From: Monosporascus cannonballus
Lineage: Eukaryota > Ascomycota > Sordariomycetes > Xylariales
Direction: 5' to 3'
NCBI GenBank assembly: GCA_004154925.1
Contig: QJNS01000084.1
Location: 62,001 to 126,000, forward strand
Length of the DNA: 64,000 nucleotides
In this document: positions 24,791 through 35,200 of the stretch, one piece after another
Layout: the number at the start of each line of letters is the position of its first letter
How positions within the stretch are numbered: the first letter of the stretch is position 1
Notes under the pieces: model-generated
The model's input: only the letters and a program-made list of their open reading frames with translations
Database searches by the model: none
Told to the model about the DNA's origin: nothing
Translations under genes and position numbers: made by a program

Positions 24791-25834
24791 ATACGTTGTT
24801 GCGATATTACAAGGCTTTGAAATATGTAGATAACTATCAATTTGTGGGTATTTTGGCTATGCGTTGCTAGGGCTATGCATTAGGTGGGGTCCGAGGTTAG
24901 CTACGCCCACTGAAGGGCTTGTCAGAAAAGCCTAGCACCAGACCATTCCAAGCGCTAAAGAACGGCGAAAACTTTAATAGCTGGGCCACTTATACCAAAA
25001 CCAGTATGCCGAAGGCCACGGCGCGGTACTTCACATGGATCATTTTATTCGGCTTCCCACTCAGTACTAAGTAAGTACTTAGTATGCCGAACATTGCTCC
25101 ACTATGGAATCAACTCCCGCATTGGATCCTGGCATGTCCCAAATAGGAAGGTAACACAAGCTCACCATGCGGCCCGTACCTCTGGGCCCGAATGATCCAT
25201 GGGTATTGGCCCGTCTCCTAGACCCTTGCTAATTTGTATGGTCCGTACAGGACCCCTGCCGATGCCTGAAGTCCTAGTAATCCCCTGGAAACCCTGAGTC
25301 TCGACCTTGCCCTTATCGTCGACCTCATCGTTGTTGACCTTATCGCCAACCCATCGTCGACCTAGCTATCCGTCGACGACCCCGCTAGCCGATGATCAGG
25401 TCGATAGCTAGTCAGGTTGATGGTTAGCCAGGTTACTAAAGGATTTTAAAGCTTTTAGGGAATATTGGGGGACGCCATCGTACTAGATGCCCGTCGACCT
25501 TATCTTTGACCCGAAAAAAAGCAGGGGAGCGCAGGAGGCTAGCGACCACTACCCCCCCAATCCGGGCCCTTATTTGGTTCTTGGATTTCAGGCGTTAAAA
25601 TGATGGCATATATTATACTTGCCGCGACGAGCGGTAGCCTCGCCTAAATTTGCCCGCCCCGTATTTTCGATATTATTTGTCGTAATTATAAAATAAGGTG
25701 TCATAGAGGTGTACTCTATCCTAAGACGTTCCGCCGAGTAGAGACAGGGGGAAAGTAGTTTTCTTAATAGATAAACCTAGCTAACTGATGTTATGGCATG
25801 AATGCGTTAACACCCTCTGATGAACCCCGGTTTC

Positions 25835-25835
<1 letters not shown>
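24791..25835. other. Transition zone without genes; GTCGAC-rich stretch
   Basis: Composition changes from AT-rich to balanced. I see no coding frame. Between about 25,300 and 25,440 the sequence is rich in GTCGACC/GGTCGA words and holds an imperfect inverted repeat (GACCTAGCTATC near 25,363 against GATAGCTAGTC near 25,408). The stretch directly before the A tract (25,680-25,835) could be the 3' end of a polyadenylated retroelement, but no LINE protein is recognisable. Confidence 0.4.

Positions 25836-25880
<45 letters not shown>
25836..25880 (+). repeat. Run of 45 A residues
   Basis: An uninterrupted A45 tract lies between unrelated unique-looking sequences. It could be the tail of a LINE/SINE-type insertion or processed copy, or a polymerase/assembly-length artefact. 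I could not find a clear target-site duplication. Confidence 0.9.
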
Positions 25881-25881
<1 letters not shown>

Positions 25882-25993
25882 CCTCTTCTGCATACTCCTG
25901 CAGTTAACAAGTGCTGATGGCCTAGTGTGTGTACTTATCTCTTTTGCCAGACCCTCTCAAAACATGCTCCATGCCAGACCGGGCAGTTAAATT

Positions 25994-27776
25994 TCAACTC
26001 CCCGACGAGAAGAGAGGTTGCAATCGAGAACTGTCAAGATCAGTCGCGAGGATGTGGAGGCTGTGTTGAGCAGGGTGACGTTGAGAAATCAAATCTGCGA
26101 TGCATGTCAGTGTCCACCGCCTACATGCTTTCTGGCAAGGCAACATGCCTCCCAAGTATGTTGTCTCGGCGGATAAACTGCCACGAACGGTATTGGAAAT
26201 GAGATCTGCGGGGGAGTTCCCCACAATCGACGACGCAAGGCACTTAAAGTGCTCCAGGTGACGGTTGCTGCACAGGCCGTTGACCAGCACCATGAAATCA
26301 AGGTGATATTCGCTCAAGATAAATCTCCAGAAGAGGCGGAGAGCACGGTGTTTCAACACTCCTACAGCTGGTCGTTGTGTTAGGAAATTATTACAACGCA
26401 GAGTGACATATCCCGCTCACCTTCCTCATCAACCCCGGGCTTCTCGCATTGCTCCACTTGCTCCCAGAAGACTCGGGCAAAGGACTGTCTGGCGGACTGG
26501 ATTTGAAGTGCTTCGGCGCCGTATTGATCTAAAAGTGCCAATGCCGCTGAGACGGACTGCGAGATCAAGGCCCAACTCCCCTTGACCCTCTCAATTTGCC
26601 CCTTCGCTTTGGCGGCACTGTCCGTTAATGAGTCAGGAGGGTCTTGGATAAAAGCCATTAAGTTAGCGTATCTCATGCGCGCCCAGGCTGGGCACTCCTG
26701 CCGCTTGTTGAAGATAGGCAACTCCTTTTCCAGCTGGCCTTCCAAGTCCGACTGCGGGTGCCGCCAACGCTTGCCAAACCTGACACCTTCATCGATGCCG
26801 GCGTTACACGGCACCCCGAGCGATAAGGTGAAGAACTCCATGGGAGCGGCAATGACCCATTCTATCGCACACGATCGCGGCTCAGGCTTGTTGCGATCAT
26901 CCATCTCCATAGGCCATTCAGGCCCTACCAGAAGAGTGTGGAAAGGAAGTTCTAGGTCAAGATTGTCGAAAATGCCAGTTCGGTACAGTTCCATGCAAAA
27001 GAGCTGGAATTCACGATATTCTTGAGCAAATGTACCACCGTTGAATAGCGTTGCAATCGACTCGTCATCCGCTGCGTAGAAGACTTTTAGCGAATAGTAG
27101 ATAGATATAATCGTCGAAGACTTACAGACATCCTCAATCGTTTCATACCAAACACTGTCGATAGCACTAAACAGCTCTTGCCGGGCCCTCTCTGCTCCGT
27201 GTTAACTCAGGGAAAGTTGGTCGAACATTCCATCAGCTGTGATCATACCTTTGGTCATGGTTACGCCATACATTCTGATGAAATCTTGCGTTCCCTAAGC
27301 GCATTGTTAGCTCTCTATGTGCCCATCCAAAACAGTTTTGAGTTCGCGTTGTACCAAAGGCTGATGAACCCCCGACGGGCGGGGCGTCCCGACCACCCAA
27401 ATCATTCTCGTTATGTTGAGGAGCACATCAGTCCGCGGCCCGCCGTCAACATTAAGGGCGGCTTCGCAGATGTTCACAAAAGTGGCCCGTAAAACTTGAT
27501 GCTTCTCAAACTGAGGATCGTAAGCGACTGCAGATATTCACTGGTAAGTCGGTATCTCCGTAGGCGGCTAGGGCTTGGAGGGGGAAACCGGGAGGCGAAA
27601 TTAAACTTACGTGGGAGCCAAGTGATCTTGTCGTAAGCCTCATTGATTTCCGCTTGCGATAGCTCCCCGTTTGGCTTAAAGCTCCTCAATTCGAATAGGG
27701 CCTTCAGCGCTGTAGTTGCCGCCCGGTAAAGGTGCGCAGTTCGAATTGCCAAGACTTCAGCCTCTGCAGAGTCCAT
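25994..27776 (-). CDS. Five-exon gene of unknown function, 507 aa (5' end uncertain)
   Basis: Exons on the minus strand are 27,776-27,611, 27,527-27,355, 27,294-27,249, 27,191-26,421 and 26,361-25,994. They are separated by introns of 83, 60, 57 and 59 nt, each with GT...AG ends (GTAAGT, GTACAA, GTATGA, GTGAGC donors) and CTAAC- or TTAAC-like branch points. Exon lengths add to 1,524 nt, exactly 508 codons including the stop, and every in-frame stop in the unspliced sequence falls inside an intron. The chosen ATG (27,776, context TTCAAAATGG) is the first that fits; further exons may lie upstream. The product is mixed alpha-type, acidic in the middle, with no signal peptide or membrane segment. 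I recognise no domain. The gene shows no RIP damage although it sits between two repeat blocks. Confidence 0.72.
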
Positions 27777-28475
27777 TTTGAAGCGTATACTACCAAGTAT
27801 GATAGAATACGACAGATTAAATCAACTAGCTTGTTGAAGATAACGACCCGGGAGCGTTGGCAACGGATAGAGATCTGAGGTGTAAAGTCCAAGCTCGAAA
27901 CCTCAGAAGTGCGTCCATCGAACCGCCCTTTATAGATATAGTATGCGTTGGAGAATTCGTGAAACGCAATCATCAACTTATCCATGGCGCATGAAGTGAA
28001 TCATAGGTATAGCTTGTAAACAAGTATTTGTAAGGGTATGCGATGAACCGACATACCAACCCCCCGGGTCAACACAAACTTGACGGTTTACTGGTGCAAA
28101 TTTGAATTCTGAAGTCGTGCAAGCATTGACACGTTTGATTATCTGGGTTACCTTGTTCTGGTGCATTGCCCGAGGTTAATACCTGGCCCTGCGGGATCGG
28201 ATAGGCACTACGCGACATTCCCTTATGCGAATGATGCAAACTGTCGAGAACAGCTCTTTGTTGCTTATCCAGCTGGTTGTGCGCAGAGTCGCTCGAAGAA
28301 GAGCGGTTGGTGTCCTCCACTGTTTCTTCTGTCCATAGTAAGCCTAAAGGCGTTGGGTGTTCCCTTTCGATTCAGTGGTTGTTCAGGGTCTCTAGCCGAG
28401 ATTCGGACCATGAGTTCTACTCCTCCCTCAGCATACCTTTCCATGTGACAGCGAAGAAGTGTGAACAAGTTCTGG
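27777..28475 (-). other. Possible upstream exons of the same gene, cut by the copia LTR
   Basis: Minus-strand frames with coding-like composition continue up to the copia LTR. One chain reads VEDTNRSSSSDSAHNQLDKQ from about 28,320, then can be spliced (GTAACC...TTCAG, about 28,175-28,130) into EFKFAPVNRQVCVDPGGW. Another open frame starts at 27,985 (MDKLMIAFHEFSNAYY). I could not join these to the 27,776 ATG in one frame. Either they are 5' exons of the unknown gene or remnants of a second, truncated gene whose upstream part was removed where the copia element begins at 28,476. Confidence 0.4.
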
Positions 28476-28681
28476 TGTCAGACCTAGTAAAGCCAGTCAG
28501 CACTAGCAGAAATTACTTCCTGTACCCCTAGTACCTTTTTCTCCCAGCTCCACCTGTATTTACGTGTATAAAAGGAGGGTTCGCTACCTTCACTTTCTAG
28601 CTAGGACCTTCTAAAAAAAAGGGCAACCTGTTAATACACTTTTTTTCAGTTATATGCTTCTATATGTGATATAAGGCCTCA
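28476..28681 (+). repeat. 5' LTR of the copia element, 206 bp
   Basis: Begins TGTCAGACCTAG and ends GGCCTCA; it aligns over its full 206 bp with 44,844-45,049. A TATA box (TATAAAA, 28,567-28,573) lies 92 bases into the LTR, as expected of an RNA polymerase II promoter there. Most differences from the 3' copy are G-to-A or C-to-T, so the pair carries light RIP. Confidence 0.93.
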
Positions 28682-28683
28682 CA

Positions 28684-28694
28684 GTTATGAGCCC
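28684..28694 (+). promoter_or_regulatory. Copia primer-binding site matching the initiator-tRNA(Met) anticodon arm
   Basis: Two bases after the LTR the sequence GTTATGAGCCC is complementary to GGGCUCAUAAC, the anticodon stem-loop of eukaryotic initiator tRNA(Met). Use of an internal, half-tRNA primer rather than the tRNA 3' end is known for Drosophila copia and yeast Ty5. The match beyond these 11 bases is weaker. Confidence 0.7.
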
Positions 28695-31600
28695 GGTCCG
28701 CACTTTTTTCTAACCGCGCTTTGATACACTTATTACATATATTCTGTTAAAGCTATTCGGAACCTCGCTGTCGCTTTGCGCTACATTTATTGTTCCGTTA
28801 TTAAGGATATCTATCGCTTAGTTATTACGTTTTTAATGATCTTAGCCCGCTTATCCTTTGTATCATTTTTAAAACTATAGTTGCCTAATTAAACTTTGAC
28901 GAATTCTTTTTAGGACGCGTTCTTAGGTATTTATTTAAAAATGGGACCTTTAAAAAGTATAACATTTTCGAATTTTACATTAATACGAAGGCTGATATAT
29001 TATGGGCATATATTAATCTTAATATGGCCAAAGTGCTGTCTTTGTTAACGATGCCGATTTTTCCTAATCCTTATTATTTCCAAAATAAAATAATTAACGA
29101 ATATGCCTTAAATGGCCCGAATTATTTGAAATTCGAAAGGTTCTTAAAGGCATATAACAGGAAGCAGTTTTTATATATCGCTTCGGAAAAAGCATTTGTT
29201 AAAATTAGCATATTTTTGAATTAATCCGTTTGTCTTAATTATTATTAGGTATATTGGCAATAAGTTACGTTTCGAAAAAAGTTAATTACTTTAAAAAATA
29301 AATTTAAACTTAATAATAACGTTCGAATTTACGAGGTCGACGTTCGATACAAATAAGTGTTAAAAACTAATAACATCCAGATAAATACTTAACTATCCAT
29401 GTACTAGAAAATATATATTAAAGTTGCGGAACTTTAGATACCAGCCGTCGTAAGTTATTACGGCCACCTTAATTTCCTAAAAGCTGTTAGCGCCTATTTA
29501 CCCGATTTCTCTGTTACCTAAAGGGCTAAGGTGAAAAAAGCTATATTTAAAGACAAGGATCCTGCTAAGTTTCCATCCGTATAAAAGCTCGTGAAACGGT
29601 TCCGAAGCCATATAAGGCTGCGGAAAGCGTTCGGCGTTGCCTTAAATAAAAAAATTCCTAATTAGATAAATACATTTTCAAGTAACCGAAATAATAATAG
29701 CCGGAATAACGGCGGCAGTAATAATAATAACTGCCTTATGCCAAAGTGCTATTATAAAAAGAAATATTTGTTAAGGATTACCTTTATATTAATAAAAGCG
29801 TTAAACTTGATAAGTAAAACGAAGTTCCTAAATCCCGAAAAAAGGTAAACAAGCATATTTCGAAAACTCCCTTTTAGCAAAAGGAAAAAATTAAGCGTTT
29901 ATAAAAGGAAAATAAACCATAAGTTCCTTATTTTGCTTTAACGTTTTCCGTAACAAAATTTCTTATATGTCCATAAGTTAATAATATTATTACCGAATAC
30001 AGCTTAAAAAAGTTTACGTTCCAAAATATTTGTTCCAATTTCCATATAGGAAATGGCAAAATTAATTTTTTTTCAATTTACATTTACCGAAAGTTAACGG
30101 AAAACTTTTAGCCGGAGAAAAATACCTCGATATCGTAAAGAAAGGTATACGAAAAATTACGCTTATTATACCGTCAGGAAAGTTTAATACATTTTTTAAA
30201 AAAATTATCTATATATTCTTAAGATGTATATTACCTTGATTTCGCATAAGTTTTTTTAATAAGCCGGGATTTATTGGAATTACGAAACTGACGTCGTATA
30301 TTGTAAGACATTAAGTACGAAAATAATTAAGATTAATTAGATCGAATACCAGCCTGTTATATATTACGTTAAAGTGATGCCGGAGAACGATAAGGACGAT
30401 ATTGTTCCAATAGCTTTTGTAGCGGCTAAAAAAGAGCTTACCGCCATCGTCCCGGAGGACGAAAGCGACTTAAAGGATAAAATTATCCTTAAGAGCAAAA
30501 ATAAGGATTTCGTTCCGGAGCTCCGAATTTAGGAATTTCTGTTTTTTAAGCTAATCCTATAGCAAAAGCTTTATGGTAATAACTTTAGGCTTCCTTTAAA
30601 GCTCCTAAAAGGAGGCGTTATAATATGGTACCGAAAGTTAGCTTACCGAGGCCTACGTGCCTTCGAAAATGTAATATAAGCAATTACCGAAACGAAAATC
30701 TATTTGTCTTTAACGATTTAATACCAGGATTACTAGGTCGTTAAAATACGAAAAAGGATATTACGACGGCAGCCAGTTAAGGAAAGTAAGCCTTTTAATG
30801 CGATATACGTTAATTTTTTTTCAATTTAACGACGTTTTTAACGGGCGTACGAAAGCGCTAATTATTACTTATCTAGTTATTAAGGCTAAGTTTAATTATA
30901 CCTTAAAACGGAAAAAACATACGTTTATCGTTTTTATAAACGTAATAATTTTGCTTAAAAACAGTTTTATATTAAGATTAAGATAAATATATTAGATAAC
31001 CAGATTTTTTTCGAAAACAGGTTTCGAAAATAGATCCTTAATATATGTATTACCTATAAATTTTCGCCTCTATATATTAAAAAGCCCGTAAGCGTTTAGA
31101 AACGCGCCAAGGGTGTAATTATTATAAAAACCCGTTATTTAATTATTAATAATAACCTTTTTTTCGTCTTATAGTCGAAAATAGTAAAAGTAGCTATATA
31201 TATCGTTAATTGCATATCTGTTCAAGCCTTAGATTAAAAAACCCCTATTTAGGTTTTTAACAAATAGCTAGTTAAAACAGATAAAATACCTATTCCCAAA
31301 AAAGGCATAAAAGCGAACGTTGCGAATATCGTACTTTTCGGATTAAAGGCTTATGCGTTTATAGAAATAACCTGTTAAGGCGTAAAGCGCTTTAAAAAAT
31401 AAAATTTAAAGCGTATATGGGATATTTCGTAAAGTACGTAACTAACAATATATATCGAATATGGATCCTTTTGTAATAATGCGTTATTACCGTTAAAGAC
31501 GTTACTTTCGACGAAACAAAAAAATATTAGGGCGAACGGAAAAATTTTTCGTTCGAAGTCGCGGAATTAAACGACCAGATAGACAGTATTCTTATTTCAC

Positions 31601-31868
31601 TTATAATAACAACCTTTTTAAGGACGTCTAAAGCTATTTTTAGTAACGATCTCTTAGAAACAGATATCGTTAAGAGGGTGGATAATTCGGTAAAATAAAA
31701 CGAATCCAAAGAAAATATTTACGATATTATCGTAATAATTATAAACTCTTTTAATTAAAATTTTTTATAAAAAGCTAAGGAGGTAAAGGCCAACAAAGCC
31801 TATAATTCGTATTTTGACGAAAATTTTTTTAATTCGCCAGTTAATAACAATTCCTAAAAAACCCTAGC
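28695..31868 (+). mobile_element. Copia element, 5' part: gag, protease region and integrase, RIP-decayed
   Basis: Plus-strand translations give a gag-like frame (about 28,900-29,224), a Lys/Ser-rich stretch with RIP stops, and an integrase end near 31,330-31,560 with the copia pattern of a GYLVGY-like strand (here IGYFVKYV-like), IYRIW and the VTFDE-type motif. The order gag-protease-integrase before reverse transcriptase identifies Ty1/copia. The sequence is moderately RIP-mutated. It breaks off at 31,868 where GyA-3 starts, before any reverse transcriptase. Confidence 0.75.
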
Positions 31869-32245
31869 TGTTACGATCTAACACGCTCCGGCCTCAGAAA
31901 ACGGTCAACAAGGATAACACGAACCACCCCTCGGGTCACGTAACGGGTGCTTAACAAAGATCTGCGGAGTACGAATAATTAGCACTGAATAATTACTTAA
32001 CAAGATTTTGCTTAATAAAGATAAATAAAGATAAATAGTACTTCCAAACACAAATATAATACGCTTATGATTTCAATAATTTAGATAATTTTATTTTATA
32101 ATAATAATTTATTATTTAAAGAACTTTTAATAATACGAAATATAATATATTATTATATTTATTATTCAGATTTTTACGATATTTTTGCTAATATAAACCC
32201 GTTGACTTAAGATTTAATAATTAGTTAAATTGCTTAGCCGTTATA
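31869..32245 (+). repeat. GyA-type LTR at the 5' side of GyA-3, 377 bp
   Basis: Starts TGTTACGATCTAACA and ends GCTTAGCCGTTATA, the GyA terminal sequences in plus orientation. Its middle (about 31,900-32,080) differs from both the GGATCC type and the 35-bp type found in the 3' LTR of the same element. Its left flank is CTAGC. Confidence 0.8.
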
Positions 32246-35200
32246 CGTTACAAATTTTTATTTAATAATACCGTTAAACTTTAAGCAATATTTAATACTG
32301 TTAAAATATTGACCAACATTTAGGAAACCCTTATTTAATATTTTAGGCTCGAATTCGGAAACTGGAAAAAAAAGTCCGATAATTTAGGGCTACGCCACTT
32401 ACTTAACCCTCTTTCGCCCGTATAAAGCCAAAAACGCCAGAACCTTATAATAAAAAAGGCAACCCTTAAATTTTTTTAATTTAGGTACGAATTTACTTTC
32501 GTTTTTTAAACTTTAATAACTTAGCGAATATGGTTTTAACAATAAAAATATGCTTAATAAAAAATACGGTTAATTAATTTAAATTTATTATAAATAATTT
32601 CCTGGAAATAAAAAAACAAATAAAAAAAATTTTATTAATAAAATCTTTTTAATTTATACCAATTTCGAAAACAAAATGCGCGATAATTTCGGCAATCCGG
32701 ATAAAAAATAATTAACGGTTTAATAATTTTTATAATTCCGACAAAAAAGATCCGCGTCCAAGTACGCCGTAATCTTTAAAAATTTGACGGTTAAGGCAGA
32801 ATAAAGAAACGATAAAGCCGATACTTTTATTAATATATTTTATAAAAAACTAAAGGATAATATAAAAAATAAAATTATTCGGATTAAATAATTAATTACC
32901 TTAAACCGGTATATTATAAAAGCAATTAAAATTAATAATCGACAGTTTAAAAAACGATAAGAAAAAAAAGGATAATACGCTTTACTTTCGGGATATAATA
33001 AGTCCAACCCGGAAAAAAAACGAAATACACCCTTTATTTTTTACGGAACGGCGCCAAGACCTATGGAACTCGGCGCTATTTACAGACAAAATTAAAGCCA
33101 GATTAAGTACTTTAATTATGGCAAAATGGAATATAAAGCTTACAAATATAAAAAGTCCAAAAAGTTACGATAGGATAACTAAATCCCTATACCGGAAAAA
33201 TAATCCAGGAACAATTAAGGAAACGATAGTAAAATTATTAACATAATCCAAGCTAAATACGTATTAGGCTTTAAGCAAAAAGTTTAACAAAAATTATTAC
33301 GATAAGAAATTCGACGAAGGATACGAAAAGTTAGAAAACTGGCTTAACAAATATTGCAAACATAATAAAAAACGTTATAAGGATAATTACGCAAATACCA
33401 GAATTAAATAAAAAAAAGTCTGTCCCGGAACCCTTAATTAATATAGCAAAATATACGTTATATATTGCCGACGACGAAAATACCCTAATTACGAAAAATG
33501 GAAATAATATATTTATATATGAATTACTCGTATATATTACGAAGGATTTAATTTTCCAAACCGTATAGGGCATAACAAAAATAATAAACAATAATATCGA
33601 TAATTTTGAATTATAGCTTCAAAAAATATTTAGCAGTTAGCCGAAATAAAACATTAACTTAAAGGAAAATAATATCTATAAGAAAACCCTATTTATTACT
33701 ATAAATAATATAATTACCAAACGGAAAAAAAGTTAATCTAGCGTATAATAAAAAAGTATTATCAGAAAGTTATTACGGATTTTTATTTTTAATTAATATT
33801 TATTACGGATCCCTAAGAAAAAAAGTTATTAAAAAAGAAATACGTTAATTTACAAAAGATTTTTGAAACGATAACCAAAATAACGCATAATAAGATATAA
33901 TTACAAACATAAGAAAACAATTTATTCGATAAGGGAAAAAATTATAAAAAAATTAAAAATAATTAAGACGGCTCGAAGGAATAATACGTTAATAACAGTA
34001 ACAAATATAACAGCTTAAAGCGTTAAACGAAAAAATATAAGTAAAGCTCGATAAATTCGAATAAAAATTAAAAGAAAAAGGTTACCTATAAAAAAAACCG
34101 CAAAATAACGAAACCTAAAAAAGTTAAAGAGAATTCCCGAAAAAGGCTTTAAACGCGACGATAGAAAACGTTAACGACTTTATTATTTTGGAAATACAAA
34201 TCGGAATATATTAATATACCGCGATAATAAATTACGGAATTCTAGGCGGAAATTATATTACACCGGATATAATTAATAAACTTAAACTGTTATGGAAATA
34301 TAAATTAAAACCTTATATAACGACAAATACCGAAAATTAGGAATTCGCTTACGATAACGGAAAAATTATACGCAAAATTAATTATTTTAAGATTTTTATT
34401 AAAAAATAATACCAAACGATTAATTTCGATATTGTTCTATTCGGAAATTACGATATGATCTTAAGATTATTATAAATACGCCAGTACGGAATTTTAATTA
34501 ACGGCAAAACTAATTAGGTAAAATTTATTTTACTCCTTATTAATAAATAAAAAAAAGTTAAAATCTTAATATTTAATCGATAATAATAACAAATGTAAGC
34601 ATAAAAATACAATAAATATCTTATTACTTAAAGGAACAAAATATAAGAAAAAAAACGGGCATTAAAAAAAAATACGACGTATTGTTATTATTATTAAAGC
34701 AAAATTAAAGCAATTGAATAATGATTTGGAATAATAAAAACAGCAACCCAAAAAATTAAAAAATTTAACCAATATATTACCATAATACTACAGATACGAA
34801 CAACTTTTTAAAAAGGAGCTCGATACGAAATTACCAAAATATAACAAATGGGATTACGAAATAATCTTTAAGAAAAGATTTTCGATAAAGTTTTACCTTA
34901 TTTATAATCTTAATAAAGACGAATTACGTATTTTCAGAGAATATCTAGAAAATCGGCTACAAAAAGGATAAATTCAACCTTTAAAGTTACCGGCAGGATA
35001 TCCAATATTTTTCGTACTTAAAAAAATGAAAAATTATAATTTGTAATTAATTATCGGCAACTGAACGATATTATTATTAAAAATCGAACATTATTACCTT
35101 TAATTATGGAAATAAAAAACCGATTTTACGGAACTAAATAATTTATAGTATTCGATTTCAGAAATAAATATAACCTTATTAGGATTAAGAAAGGATACGA

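Noticed and set aside
26582..27025. A 147-codon plus-strand frame
   Set aside because: It is antisense to the largest exon (26,421-27,191) of the spliced minus-strand gene, which has consistent splice sites and total phase.
28476..28681. Two 206-bp repeats 16 kb apart as a segmental duplication
   Set aside because: They have TG...CA ends, a TATA box, a tRNA-type primer site inside the left one and a purine tract before the right one, with copia proteins between: they are LTRs.
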